From Nonomuraea sp. NBC_00507 (lineage in GTDB: Bacteria; Actinomycetota; Actinomycetes; Streptosporangiales; Streptosporangiaceae): 64,000 nt of DNA. The stretch is from the NCBI RefSeq assembly GCF_036013525.1, contig NZ_CP107853.1, positions 4,154,001 to 4,218,000 on the forward strand, written 5' to 3'. The first letter of the stretch is position 1. Each line of letters begins with the position of its first letter. The notes beneath the pieces were generated by a model, which saw only the letters and a program-made list of their open reading frames with translations, was not told the DNA's origin and did no database searches. Below are positions 57,270-64,000 of this stretch, piece after piece. Position numbers and translations under genes: made by a program.

Positions 57270-59261
57270 GTGCGAAACGGCGCCGGACCGATCGAATCAC
57301 CGACCGACCCGTTCGCCTCGGTGCCACTGCCCTCGTCGGCAGTCTCCAAGAAGCCGCGGATCGAAGGGTTACCCCCAGGGGTCTCCCGGGACATCTTCGG
57401 CCCGCCGGCCAGGCAGGAGCCCCGGCCGGCACCAGGCCCGAGCGCGCCGGGCGGTTCACCGGGAGGCGCGCTGCCACCGGTGCCGCCGCCGGCGCAGCCG
57501 TGGCCCATGAAGGACACGCAGTCGTCCGCCCCGCCCGCTTTCGGGGTGGCCGAACGGCCCGCCACCTTCGACCCCGACCCGCCGAAGCGGCGCCGGCTCC
57601 TGCCGGGCCTGGCGTTGTTCGTCGTGGTGCTCGCGGCGCTCGCGTACGTGGTGCCCGCCGTGCTCATGTCAGGGTCGGTGTTGCGCGGCACCCGGGTGGC
57701 GGGGGTCGACATCGGTGGGCTCACCGTGACCCAGGCTGCCGACAAGTTGCGTAACGAACTGGGCGCCAAGCTCAGCAAGCCCGTCGTGGTCGACGTCGGC
57801 GGCAAGAAGGACACCGTCCAGGCCGACGAGGCCGGGCTCGAGCTGGACGTGGTCGGCACGATCGGGCAGGCGCCGAGCGGGTTCCCCAGCCCGCAGGAGG
57901 TGTGGCAGGGCCTGACCGGCATCACCGAGCTCCAGCCGAAGGTCACCATCGACTCCTCCCAGCTCGCCAGGACCGTCGAGGGCCTGGCGGAGGGCGTGGA
58001 CAAGCCCGCGGTCGAAGGCCGCGTGGTCTTCACCGGGCTGCAGCCGAAGGGACGCGAGCCCGCCGACGGCGTGTTGCTCGACCGGGACGACGCGGTACGG
58101 CAGATCGGCGACGCCTTCCTGCGCGGCGGCGGCACAGTGGTGCTGACGCTGCGGCCGGCCAAGCCGGACACGACCAGCGAGGCCGTCCAGAGGGCCCTGG
58201 TCAAGGCGCGCAGCGCTGTCGCCGGGCCCATCACGCTGACCCTCGGCGACAAGCAGGTGCAGATTCCCCCTGCGGTGATCGCGGCGAACCTGACGTTCAA
58301 CCCCGACGGCGACGGCGCGCTGGTGCCGGAGTTCGACGCCAAGGCGGTGCTGGCGAACGTGGAGAGCACGCTCGTCGACGCCGCTCAGCAGCCGCGCGAC
58401 GCGACGTACCAGATCGTGGACGGCAAGCCGGTCCTGGTGCCCGCCCGCACGGGGCGGGGCGTGAACGACAAGCTGCTGGCCAGGGATGCGGAGAAGGTGT
58501 TCGACGCCGGCGGTGAACGGACGATCCCCGTGCGGCTGGGGGTGGTCGAGCCGGCCGTCAGCACGCAGCAGGTCCGCGGGCTCGGCATCGAGGAGATCGT
58601 GGGCTCGTTCAGCACGACGTTCGACTGCTGCCTGCCGCGGGTGAAGAACATCCAGCGCATGGCGCAGCAGCTCGACGGGCATCTGGTGAGGCCGGGGCAG
58701 ACGTTCTCGATCAACGAGGTCATCGGGGAGCCGACCGTCGAGGACGGCTACGTCGAAGCCGGGCAGATCGTCGGCGGGCGCATGGTGAACGTCGTCGGCG
58801 GCGGCGTTTCGCAGTTCGCCACGACCATGTACAACGCGGTCTTCTTCGGTGGATTCGACGACGTGGAGCACCAGCCGATGGACTACTACGCGCAGCGTTA
58901 TCCCGCTGGGCGGGATGTCGCGCTGCTCTATCCGGACACCGACCTGAAGTGGCGCAACGACTCCGAGCACGGCGTGCTGATCAAGACCGCCTTCACCGAC
59001 ACCTCGGTCACGGTCACGCTGTGGAGCACCAAGCGGTACGACAAGATCGAGCCGGTCACGTCGGAGCGGCGGGACGTCAAGCCGTTCCGGAGCGAGGTCA
59101 GCTCCGAGCCCGACTGTCTGCCGACGGTGGGTGAGCCGGGGTTCACCATCGACGTCGCCCGCGTGTTCTACAAGGGCGGCAAGGTGGTCAAGAAGGACAG
59201 GAAGCTGACCACGGAGTACCGGCCTCAGGCCCGGATCACCTGCGCCGGCTCGGGCCAGTAA
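57270..59261 (+). CDS. VanW-family membrane-anchored protein with G5/PG-binding-like domains
   Basis: The 663-residue protein has a ~110-residue Pro-rich cytoplasmic tail, one membrane helix (residues ~113-133, LLPGLALFVVVLAALAYVVP) and a large exterior part. Two PG_binding_4-like repeats lie at about 135-390 (GVDIGGLTVTQAADKLRNEL is the first motif), followed by the VanW domain at ~440-600 (GEIVGSFSTTF-like IEEIVGSFSTTFDCC, GQTFSINEVIGEPTVEDGYV, NVVGGGVSQFATTMYNAVFF). A role in peptidoglycan or surface maintenance is inferred; no vancomycin genes are nearby. GTG 57270 follows GGGAGGAG. It ends 57 bp before a convergent lipoprotein gene. Confidence 0.9.
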   Translation: MRNGAGPIESPTDPFASVPLPSSAVSKKPRIEGLPPGVSRDIFGPPARQEPRPAPGPSAPGGSPGGALPPVPPPAQPWPMKDTQSSAPPAFGVAERPATFDPDPPKRRRLLPGLALFVVVLAALAYVVPAVLMSGSVLRGTRVAGVDIGGLTVTQAADKLRNELGAKLSKPVVVDVGGKKDTVQADEAGLELDVVGTIGQAPSGFPSPQEVWQGLTGITELQPKVTIDSSQLARTVEGLAEGVDKPAVEGRVVFTGLQPKGREPADGVLLDRDDAVRQIGDAFLRGGGTVVLTLRPAKPDTTSEAVQRALVKARSAVAGPITLTLGDKQVQIPPAVIAANLTFNPDGDGALVPEFDAKAVLANVESTLVDAAQQPRDATYQIVDGKPVLVPARTGRGVNDKLLARDAEKVFDAGGERTIPVRLGVVEPAVSTQQVRGLGIEEIVGSFSTTFDCCLPRVKNIQRMAQQLDGHLVRPGQTFSINEVIGEPTVEDGYVEAGQIVGGRMVNVVGGGVSQFATTMYNAVFFGGFDDVEHQPMDYYAQRYPAGRDVALLYPDTDLKWRNDSEHGVLIKTAFTDTSVTVTLWSTKRYDKIEPVTSERRDVKPFRSEVSSEPDCLPTVGEPGFTIDVARVFYKGGKVVKKDRKLTTEYRPQARITCAGSGQ

Positions 59262-59273
59262 CACCGCCTGCCC

Positions 59274-59295
59274 GGCCCTGCGCCGTCCGCGGGCC
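59274..59295. terminator. Hairpin between convergent VanW and dehydrogenase genes
   Basis: GGCCC(T)GCG and CGCGGGCC arms (59274-59282 and 59288-59295) can form an eight-pair stem with one bulge in the 57-bp convergent gap. No T run is present. It may terminate either transcript. Confidence 0.4.
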
Positions 59296-59318
59296 ACGCG
59301 TCGGCCGCCGCGGTGGCG

Positions 59319-60389
59319 TTACGAAGACGCCGTGACCGACAGGATGCGGTCGTCGCCCTCCTGGGGCGAGCCTCGGCCGTCCTTGTTGCTGGTGCCCATC
59401 CACAAGGCGCCGCCGGGGGCGGTGGTGACGGCGCGGATGCGGCCGTACCGGTCGGTGAAGTGGGCGACCGGTTTGCCGGCCGAGCCGTCCTCGCCCAGCG
59501 GGACCTGCCACAGGCGGGCTCCTTGCAGCGCGCCGACCCAGAGGGAGCCGTTCGCGTACGCCATCCCGGACGGTGACGCCTCGTCGGTGGTCCAGGTGAG
59601 GATGGGGTTGACGAAGCGCTGGTCGTCCCCACGCCCCTCGACCTCGGGCCACCCATAATTGGCGCCCGCCTTGATCAGGTTGACCTCGTCGTAGGCGTTG
59701 GCGCCGAACTCGGAGGCGTACAGCCGCCCCTGCTCATCCCACGCCAGCCCCTGGACGTTGCGGTGACCGTAGCTGTAGACGAGCGTGCCGAACGGGTTGC
59801 CGGGGGCGGGCTTGCCGTCCACGGTCATGCGCAGGATCTTGCCGCCGAGCGAGTCGCGCTGCTGCGCCAGCTCGCCATCGCCGACCTCGCCTGTGGTGGC
59901 GTACAGGTAGCCGTCGGGGCCGAACGCGAGCCGGCCGCCGTTGTGGATGCCGCCCTTGGGGATGCCCTCGACGAGGACCTGCCGCTCCCCGAGGCGGTTG
60001 CCGTCGAAGGCGTAGCGGACGATCCGGTTGTCCGCTGCCGCGGTGAAGTAAAGGAATATTTGCTGATCCTTGACGGCCACGCCCATCAGGCCGCCCTCGC
60101 CGTCCGGCCGCACCCCCTCGATCGTCCCCAGCTCCGTCACCTGCCCGGCCTGGCTGACCCGCAGCAGCCTGGCCGAGTCCCGCTCGGTCACGAGAGCGTC
60201 GCCGCTGGGAAGGAACGCCACCGCCCATGGCACGGAAAGGCCCGTCACCACGTCCTTCGGCTGGCCAGGGGCGGCGGCGTCACCCAAAGCGGCGGTCGGG
60301 AGCACCGCACCGCCTGTTCCGCCACCGCCGGAGCAGGCGGTGAGCGCGGCCACGACTAGGATCGTCCAGAGCTTCCTCATATCCCCCAT
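59319..60389 (-). CDS. PQQ-dependent sugar dehydrogenase-like lipoprotein (GSDH fold)
   Basis: The 356-residue protein has a lipoprotein signal with the cysteine in VAALTACSGG, then a six-bladed GSDH/sorbosone-dehydrogenase beta-propeller (LSVPWAVAFLPSGDALVTER, GGLMGVAVKDQQIFLYFTAA, HNGGRLAFGPDGYLYATTGE, HRNVQGLAWDEQGRLYASEF). Most actinobacterial members have no proven PQQ or sugar; it may be a soluble-type aldose dehydrogenase. ATG 60389 and ATG 60380 (MRKLWT) are both possible; a signal peptide fits both. It is divergent from the 2-hydroxyacid dehydrogenase. Confidence 0.85.
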   Translation of the reverse strand: MGDMRKLWTILVVAALTACSGGGGTGGAVLPTAALGDAAAPGQPKDVVTGLSVPWAVAFLPSGDALVTERDSARLLRVSQAGQVTELGTIEGVRPDGEGGLMGVAVKDQQIFLYFTAAADNRIVRYAFDGNRLGERQVLVEGIPKGGIHNGGRLAFGPDGYLYATTGEVGDGELAQQRDSLGGKILRMTVDGKPAPGNPFGTLVYSYGHRNVQGLAWDEQGRLYASEFGANAYDEVNLIKAGANYGWPEVEGRGDDQRFVNPILTWTTDEASPSGMAYANGSLWVGALQGARLWQVPLGEDGSAGKPVAHFTDRYGRIRAVTTAPGGALWMGTSNKDGRGSPQEGDDRILSVTASS

Positions 60390-60418
60390 ACTTACCGGCG
60401 AGACATAAAGTTCTGCGC

Positions 60419-61327
60419 ATGAAGACCTGGGTTCCCTCCGACGCGGTGGCCGAAGTTCTGTCCGATCTGCCGGGAGTCGAATGTGCCGTCTATGACGGCA
60501 CGTCCTCGATGCCGAAAGGGATCGAGGAGGTGGAGGTCTGGATCCCGCCGCTCGTCACGGTGCCCGATGTGCCCGGCACTCTGGCCAGGATGAGCTCGCT
60601 GCGGCTGGTGCAGACCGTCACCGCGGGAGTGGAGCCGTACCGGCCGCACATGCCTGAGGGTGCGGTGCTGTGCAACGCCCGTGGCGTGCACGACGCGGGG
60701 ACCGCGGAGTGGGCGGTCGGCGCGATGATCGCGGTGCTCAGGGAGTTTCCCGAGTTCGTGGACGCGCAGCGCAGGGGCGAGTGGACCTACCACCACACCG
60801 GCGTGCTGGCCGACTCGACCGTCCTGATCGTCGGCTACGGCTCCATCGGCGCCGCGCTCGAGCGCCGCCTGGAGGGCTTCGAGGTCGAGATCGTACGGGT
60901 GGCCAGGAGCGCCCGGGAGGGCGTGCACGGCATGGCCGAACTGCCCAGGTTGCTGCCCCAGGCGGACGTCGTGGTGCTGCTGGTCCCCGCCACGCCCGAC
61001 ACCGCCGGCATGGTGGACGCCACGTTCCTGGCCCGGATGAAGGACGGCGCCGTCCTCGTGAACGCCGCCAGGGGAGGTGTCGTCGACACCGACGCTCTGA
61101 TCTTGGAACTCAAGAACGGCAGGCTGCGCGCCGCGCTGGACGTGACCGCGCCCGAGCCGCTGCCCGAGGGTCACCCTCTGTGGAGCGCGCCGGGCGTGCT
61201 GATCACCCCTCACGTCGCGGGCAGCACCCCGGCGTCGGGGCGCCGGATGCTCCGCCTGATCAAGGCCCAGCTCTCGCGGTATCTCGCGGGCGAGCAGTTG
61301 ATCAACATCATCACGGAGTCGTACTGA
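60419..61327 (+). CDS. D-isomer 2-hydroxyacid dehydrogenase
   Basis: The 302-residue NAD-dependent enzyme has the Rossmann motif VLIVGYGSIGAALERRL, VNAARGGVVDTDALILELKN with the catalytic arginine region, a glutamate equivalent in VTAPEPLPEGHPLW and the catalytic histidine in ITPHVAGS. Substrate, possibly glyoxylate or hydroxypyruvate, is not shown. The ATG at 60419 lies seven bases after TAAAGT (60406-60411), a likely leaderless start. It is divergent from the dehydrogenase lipoprotein with 29 bp between start codons. Confidence 0.9.
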   Translation: MKTWVPSDAVAEVLSDLPGVECAVYDGTSSMPKGIEEVEVWIPPLVTVPDVPGTLARMSSLRLVQTVTAGVEPYRPHMPEGAVLCNARGVHDAGTAEWAVGAMIAVLREFPEFVDAQRRGEWTYHHTGVLADSTVLIVGYGSIGAALERRLEGFEVEIVRVARSAREGVHGMAELPRLLPQADVVVLLVPATPDTAGMVDATFLARMKDGAVLVNAARGGVVDTDALILELKNGRLRAALDVTAPEPLPEGHPLWSAPGVLITPHVAGSTPASGRRMLRLIKAQLSRYLAGEQLINIITESY

Positions 61328-61563
61328 GAGGATCCCGGAACGTGGCTGGTCCGTGACCTTCGGTGCGTACCGTTACGTTTGCGGGGAGTTCCTGACTGAC
61401 TGTCAAGGAGCTTTTGGCGGCAATTGGTCTGTGTGGTTATCAGATCGGTGACGACATCGCCGTTGTCACCACCCGCGTGCCCGTGACCGCTCACACTGGC
61501 GAAAGTGATCGCCGGACTTCGGCGGTCACAGGTGCAGTGCTCGAGACGGGATGGGCAACGACT
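61328..61563 (+). other. Intergenic region before the second GGDEF-EAL gene
   Basis: The 236 bases hold no separate gene. The frame of the downstream gene is open from 61396, so a longer N-terminus is possible, but an AAGGAG at about 61405-61410 is followed only by a TTG too close to it. No clear terminator for the upstream gene is seen. Confidence 0.4.
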
Positions 61564-64000
61564 GTGATCCGCTGGCGTGATCCACGTGCGCCGCTGACCG
61601 CCGCGGTTGCGGCAGGCGCGGTGGTGCTCGCTGCCGCGTTCGTCAAGGACGAACAGGTCCTGATCGCCGGAGCGATCGCCGCAGGCCTCGCCGTGCTGGC
61701 CGCCGCCGCCTCCTTGCTGGCCCTCTCGCTGAGGTCGGCCGGCCACCGCCCGACGGCGATGGGGGCGCGCTGGATGGGCGGCGGCGCCGTCATCTGGGGC
61801 GCCGGCATGGCGCTGCGTCCGTTCTCCGAGAGCGTGGTCGCCGGGGTCGCCGACATGTTCGTGCTGGTCGGCGTTGTGGTCACCGCGGGCGGCGCACTGG
61901 TGGCCGCCGATCGCAAGCTCCCGGCCAAGACTGTTCTGCGGCATATCAGCGACGCCTACCTGTGCGCCGCTTCTCTCTTCCTCATCGGATGGGTGGTGCA
62001 GCTGCGCCACGTGTACGCGGCGGCCGATCCGCCGGCGTTCACGCTCGTCATGTTGCCGCCGATGGTGGCGTTGCTGGTGACGTGCGCCGTGATCCCGTCC
62101 GTGCTGACCAGCAGGTCCCCTTCCTGGCTGCTCGGCCTGGCGGGCACCGGGGTGCTCGCCACCATGACCACGGCGGCCCTGGCCGCCGGGGTCGCGCGCC
62201 TGGACGGCGGCACGCCGCCGACCTGGACCGTCATGCTGGCGCCCGTAGCGCTCCTGCTGCTCGCCGCCGTCCCGTGGACGCCGCGGGTCAGAGAGGCGGG
62301 GGTGCCCGTCGCCAGGAACGTCGTCGCGATGGTCCCCCTGGCGCTGGTCGCCGTGGCGGCCTGCACGCTGCTGGCCCACTTGGCCGGGGCGCGTGCCGAG
62401 CAGCCCGTCACCGGCGTCGTGGTGGTCGCGGTCTCCGTGGTGCTGCTCCTGCTGGCGCGCCTGTTCGTGGCCTCGGCGGCCAACATGCGCCTGCGCGGGC
62501 TGGTCAGGCTCGGCGAGCGCCAGCTCAGGGAGCTGGCCGAGAGCTCGGGCGACGTAGTGTTCCTGTGCGACTACGAGGGCGTCCTCCGCGAGATCGGCCC
62601 CGGCGTCGAGGTCACCTACGGCTACCGCCCCGACGAGGTGGTCGGCGGGTCGATCTTCGACTACATCCACCCCGAGGACGTGCCCGGCATCCAGGTCGCC
62701 CTGCGTGCCATGCACCTCGACGAGGACAACGCCGCCCCTGGCTCCTGCCTGATCGCCTGCCGGGTACGCGCGGCCGACGGCACCTGGCGTCCCACCGAGT
62801 CGGTCGCCACCCGCCACGTCGGCGGCGACGAGCTCATGCTGGTCACCACCAGGGACGTCAGCGACGAGGAGGCCCTGCGCAACCAGGTCGCCCACCTGAC
62901 CTTCCACGACGGCATCACCGGCCTGCCCAACCGCGCCTACTTCGAGGAGCGCACCCGCGAGGTGCTGACCGGGCGCGCCTCCGGGCACGTCGCGGTGATC
63001 TTCCTCGACCTCGACGGGTTCACCTCGGTCAACGACTCGGTGGGGCACGCCAGCGGCGACTACCTGCTCGGGCAGGCGGCCCGGCGGCTGCGTGGCGCCG
63101 TGCGCGTCGACGACACGCTCGCCCGGTGGGGCGGCGACGAGTTCGCGGTGCTGGTGGAGACCGGCGGCGAGGCGCAGGTCGCCGTGGACCTGGCCGAGCG
63201 GCTCGTCCGGGCGGTTTCCCAGGAGCCGTTCCGGGTGGCCGACCGGGACGTGGCGCTGACCGCGAGCGTGGGCGTGGCGTTCACCGAGGACGACACGCCG
63301 GCCGGCGATCTCCTGCGTAACGCGGATGTCGCCATGGCGCGCTCCAAAGAGCTGGGCGGGCGGCGGGTGGAGGTGTTCGCCGCGCACATGCACGCGGACG
63401 TCGTACGCCGCCTGGAGCTGGCCGCCGACCTGCAGCGGGCGCTGATCGAGCAGCAGTTCGCGATCGAATACCAGCCCGTGGTCGACCTCGCCACGTCGCG
63501 TGTGACCGCGGTCGAGGCGCTCGTACGGTGGTGGCGCGGGTCGGTGTTCGTGCCGCCCGAGCAGTTCCTGGGGCCGGCCGAGGACACCGGACTGATCGTG
63601 CCGCTGAGCGAGTGGATCCTGCGCGAGGCGTGCAGGGAGGTCGCCGCCTGGCGGGCCTCGTCGTGGGACATCGGACTGTCGCTCAACCTGTCGGCCCGTC
63701 AGATCACCGCGCCCCGCTTCGTCGAGACGGTCGAGGAGGCGCTGGCCGAGAGCGGGCTGCCGGCCTCCGCCCTCACGCTCGAGGTGATCGAGGAGATGCT
63801 CGTCGAGGACGCCGAGGAGACGATCAGGCGGCTGTCGGAGCTGCGTGCGCTCGGGGTGCGGCTGGCGATCGACGACTTCGGCACCGGCTACGCCTCGCTG
63901 GCGTTCCTCAGGCAACTGCCGGTCGACATGATCAAGATCGATCCGTCGTTCGTGGCGGGACTCGGCAGGGACGACACGCTGACGCTGCTCACGCGGACGA
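61564..64000 (+). CDS. Membrane PAS-GGDEF-EAL protein, N-terminal 812 codons (cut by right edge)
   Basis: The visible protein has nine or ten hydrophobic segments in its first ~310 residues, then a PAS domain (GDVVFLCDYEGVLREIGPGV, GYRPDEVVGGSIFDYIHPED), a GGDEF domain with an intact signature (GITGLPNRAYF, RWGGDEFAVLVE) and an EAL domain (EALVRWWRG, LNLSARQITAPRFVETV, AIDDFGTGYASLAF). Both c-di-GMP synthesis and breakdown motifs look functional in what is visible; the end of EAL is outside. GTG 61564 is a conservative start immediately before the first membrane segment. It is the second such protein in the window. Confidence 0.85.
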   Translation, partial: MIRWRDPRAPLTAAVAAGAVVLAAAFVKDEQVLIAGAIAAGLAVLAAAASLLALSLRSAGHRPTAMGARWMGGGAVIWGAGMALRPFSESVVAGVADMFVLVGVVVTAGGALVAADRKLPAKTVLRHISDAYLCAASLFLIGWVVQLRHVYAAADPPAFTLVMLPPMVALLVTCAVIPSVLTSRSPSWLLGLAGTGVLATMTTAALAAGVARLDGGTPPTWTVMLAPVALLLLAAVPWTPRVREAGVPVARNVVAMVPLALVAVAACTLLAHLAGARAEQPVTGVVVVAVSVVLLLLARLFVASAANMRLRGLVRLGERQLRELAESSGDVVFLCDYEGVLREIGPGVEVTYGYRPDEVVGGSIFDYIHPEDVPGIQVALRAMHLDEDNAAPGSCLIACRVRAADGTWRPTESVATRHVGGDELMLVTTRDVSDEEALRNQVAHLTFHDGITGLPNRAYFEERTREVLTGRASGHVAVIFLDLDGFTSVNDSVGHASGDYLLGQAARRLRGAVRVDDTLARWGGDEFAVLVETGGEAQVAVDLAERLVRAVSQEPFRVADRDVALTASVGVAFTEDDTPAGDLLRNADVAMARSKELGGRRVEVFAAHMHADVVRRLELAADLQRALIEQQFAIEYQPVVDLATSRVTAVEALVRWWRGSVFVPPEQFLGPAEDTGLIVPLSEWILREACREVAAWRASSWDIGLSLNLSARQITAPRFVETVEEALAESGLPASALTLEVIEEMLVEDAEETIRRLSELRALGVRLAIDDFGTGYASLAFLRQLPVDMIKIDPSFVAGLGRDDTLTLLTRT

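Noticed and set aside
57270..59261. VanW gene as a glycopeptide-resistance marker
   Set aside because: VanW-domain proteins are common housekeeping surface proteins in actinomycetes and no vanHAX-type genes are nearby.
61210..63915. Long open frame antisense to the second GGDEF-EAL gene (901 codons)
   Set aside because: Gly/Arg/His-rich composition typical of antisense frames; the plus strand encodes clear PAS, GGDEF and EAL motifs.

Overview
The window looks like a chromosomal segment of a high-GC actinomycete. The composition is strongly GC-rich, GTG starts are frequent, several genes appear leaderless, and the content is typical of the group: the GlgE alpha-glucan pathway, a SARP-type regulator, several Ser/Thr kinases, and the block cysteine desulfurase - mnmA - methionine-synthase-like gene - ligA - gatCAB. 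A Streptosporangiales-type genome (for example Nonomuraea-like) is my inference from gene order; no phylogenetic marker was tested. I saw no rRNA, tRNA, CRISPR array, insertion sequence or prophage.

Left part (1-11.7 kb). A SARP regulator runs off the left edge. Next comes maltokinase-treS-glgE on the minus strand, with glgP divergent. Together they turn trehalose into maltose, maltose-1-phosphate and alpha-glucan, and break the glucan down again. An RpiR/SIS regulator follows, and its 3' end overlaps a secreted peptidoglycan amidase.

Accessory and decaying stretch (11.7-26.8 kb). A tartronate-semialdehyde-reductase-type gene has remnants of a hydroxypyruvate isomerase upstream and of a hotdog thioesterase downstream. 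Then come a hypothetical/XRE-ImmA overlapping pair, a DUF4386/TetR divergent pair around a 40-bp operator palindrome, a DoxX fragment beside an internally shortened HTH gene, a CehA/McbA-type PHP hydrolase, a rhodanese-CBS protein, a cysteine-free HesB-like protein, an HhH endonuclease, an enoyl-CoA hydratase, a coiled-coil/PP-loop pair, an M55 aminopeptidase with a Tat-exported amine oxidase, and a YbaK-like deacylase.

Central part (26.9-50.4 kb). Three consecutive Ser/Thr kinases with polytopic membrane tails lead into etfBA. After a degenerate stretch with a GNAT remnant come an MFS pump and its likely TetR regulator (with a perfect 24-bp palindrome), cysteine desulfurase, mnmA, an MBL hydrolase divergent from a methionine-synthase-like gene, ligA, a membrane GGDEF-EAL protein and gatCAB. 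The tails of ligA, mnmA and the second kinase each carry a short tandem duplication that starts at or spans the stop codon.

Right part (50.4-64 kb). An MFS transporter is convergent with a tctCBA tricarboxylate transporter. A CitA/DpiB-type two-component system is divergent from tctC and probably controls it. A VanW protein, a sugar-dehydrogenase-like lipoprotein, a 2-hydroxyacid dehydrogenase and a second GGDEF-EAL protein (cut by the right edge) complete the window. No single region stands out as a clearly new system. The best candidates for follow-up are the tandem membrane kinases, the hypothetical/XRE-ImmA pair, the coiled-coil/PP-loop pair and the stop-codon-linked tandem duplications.
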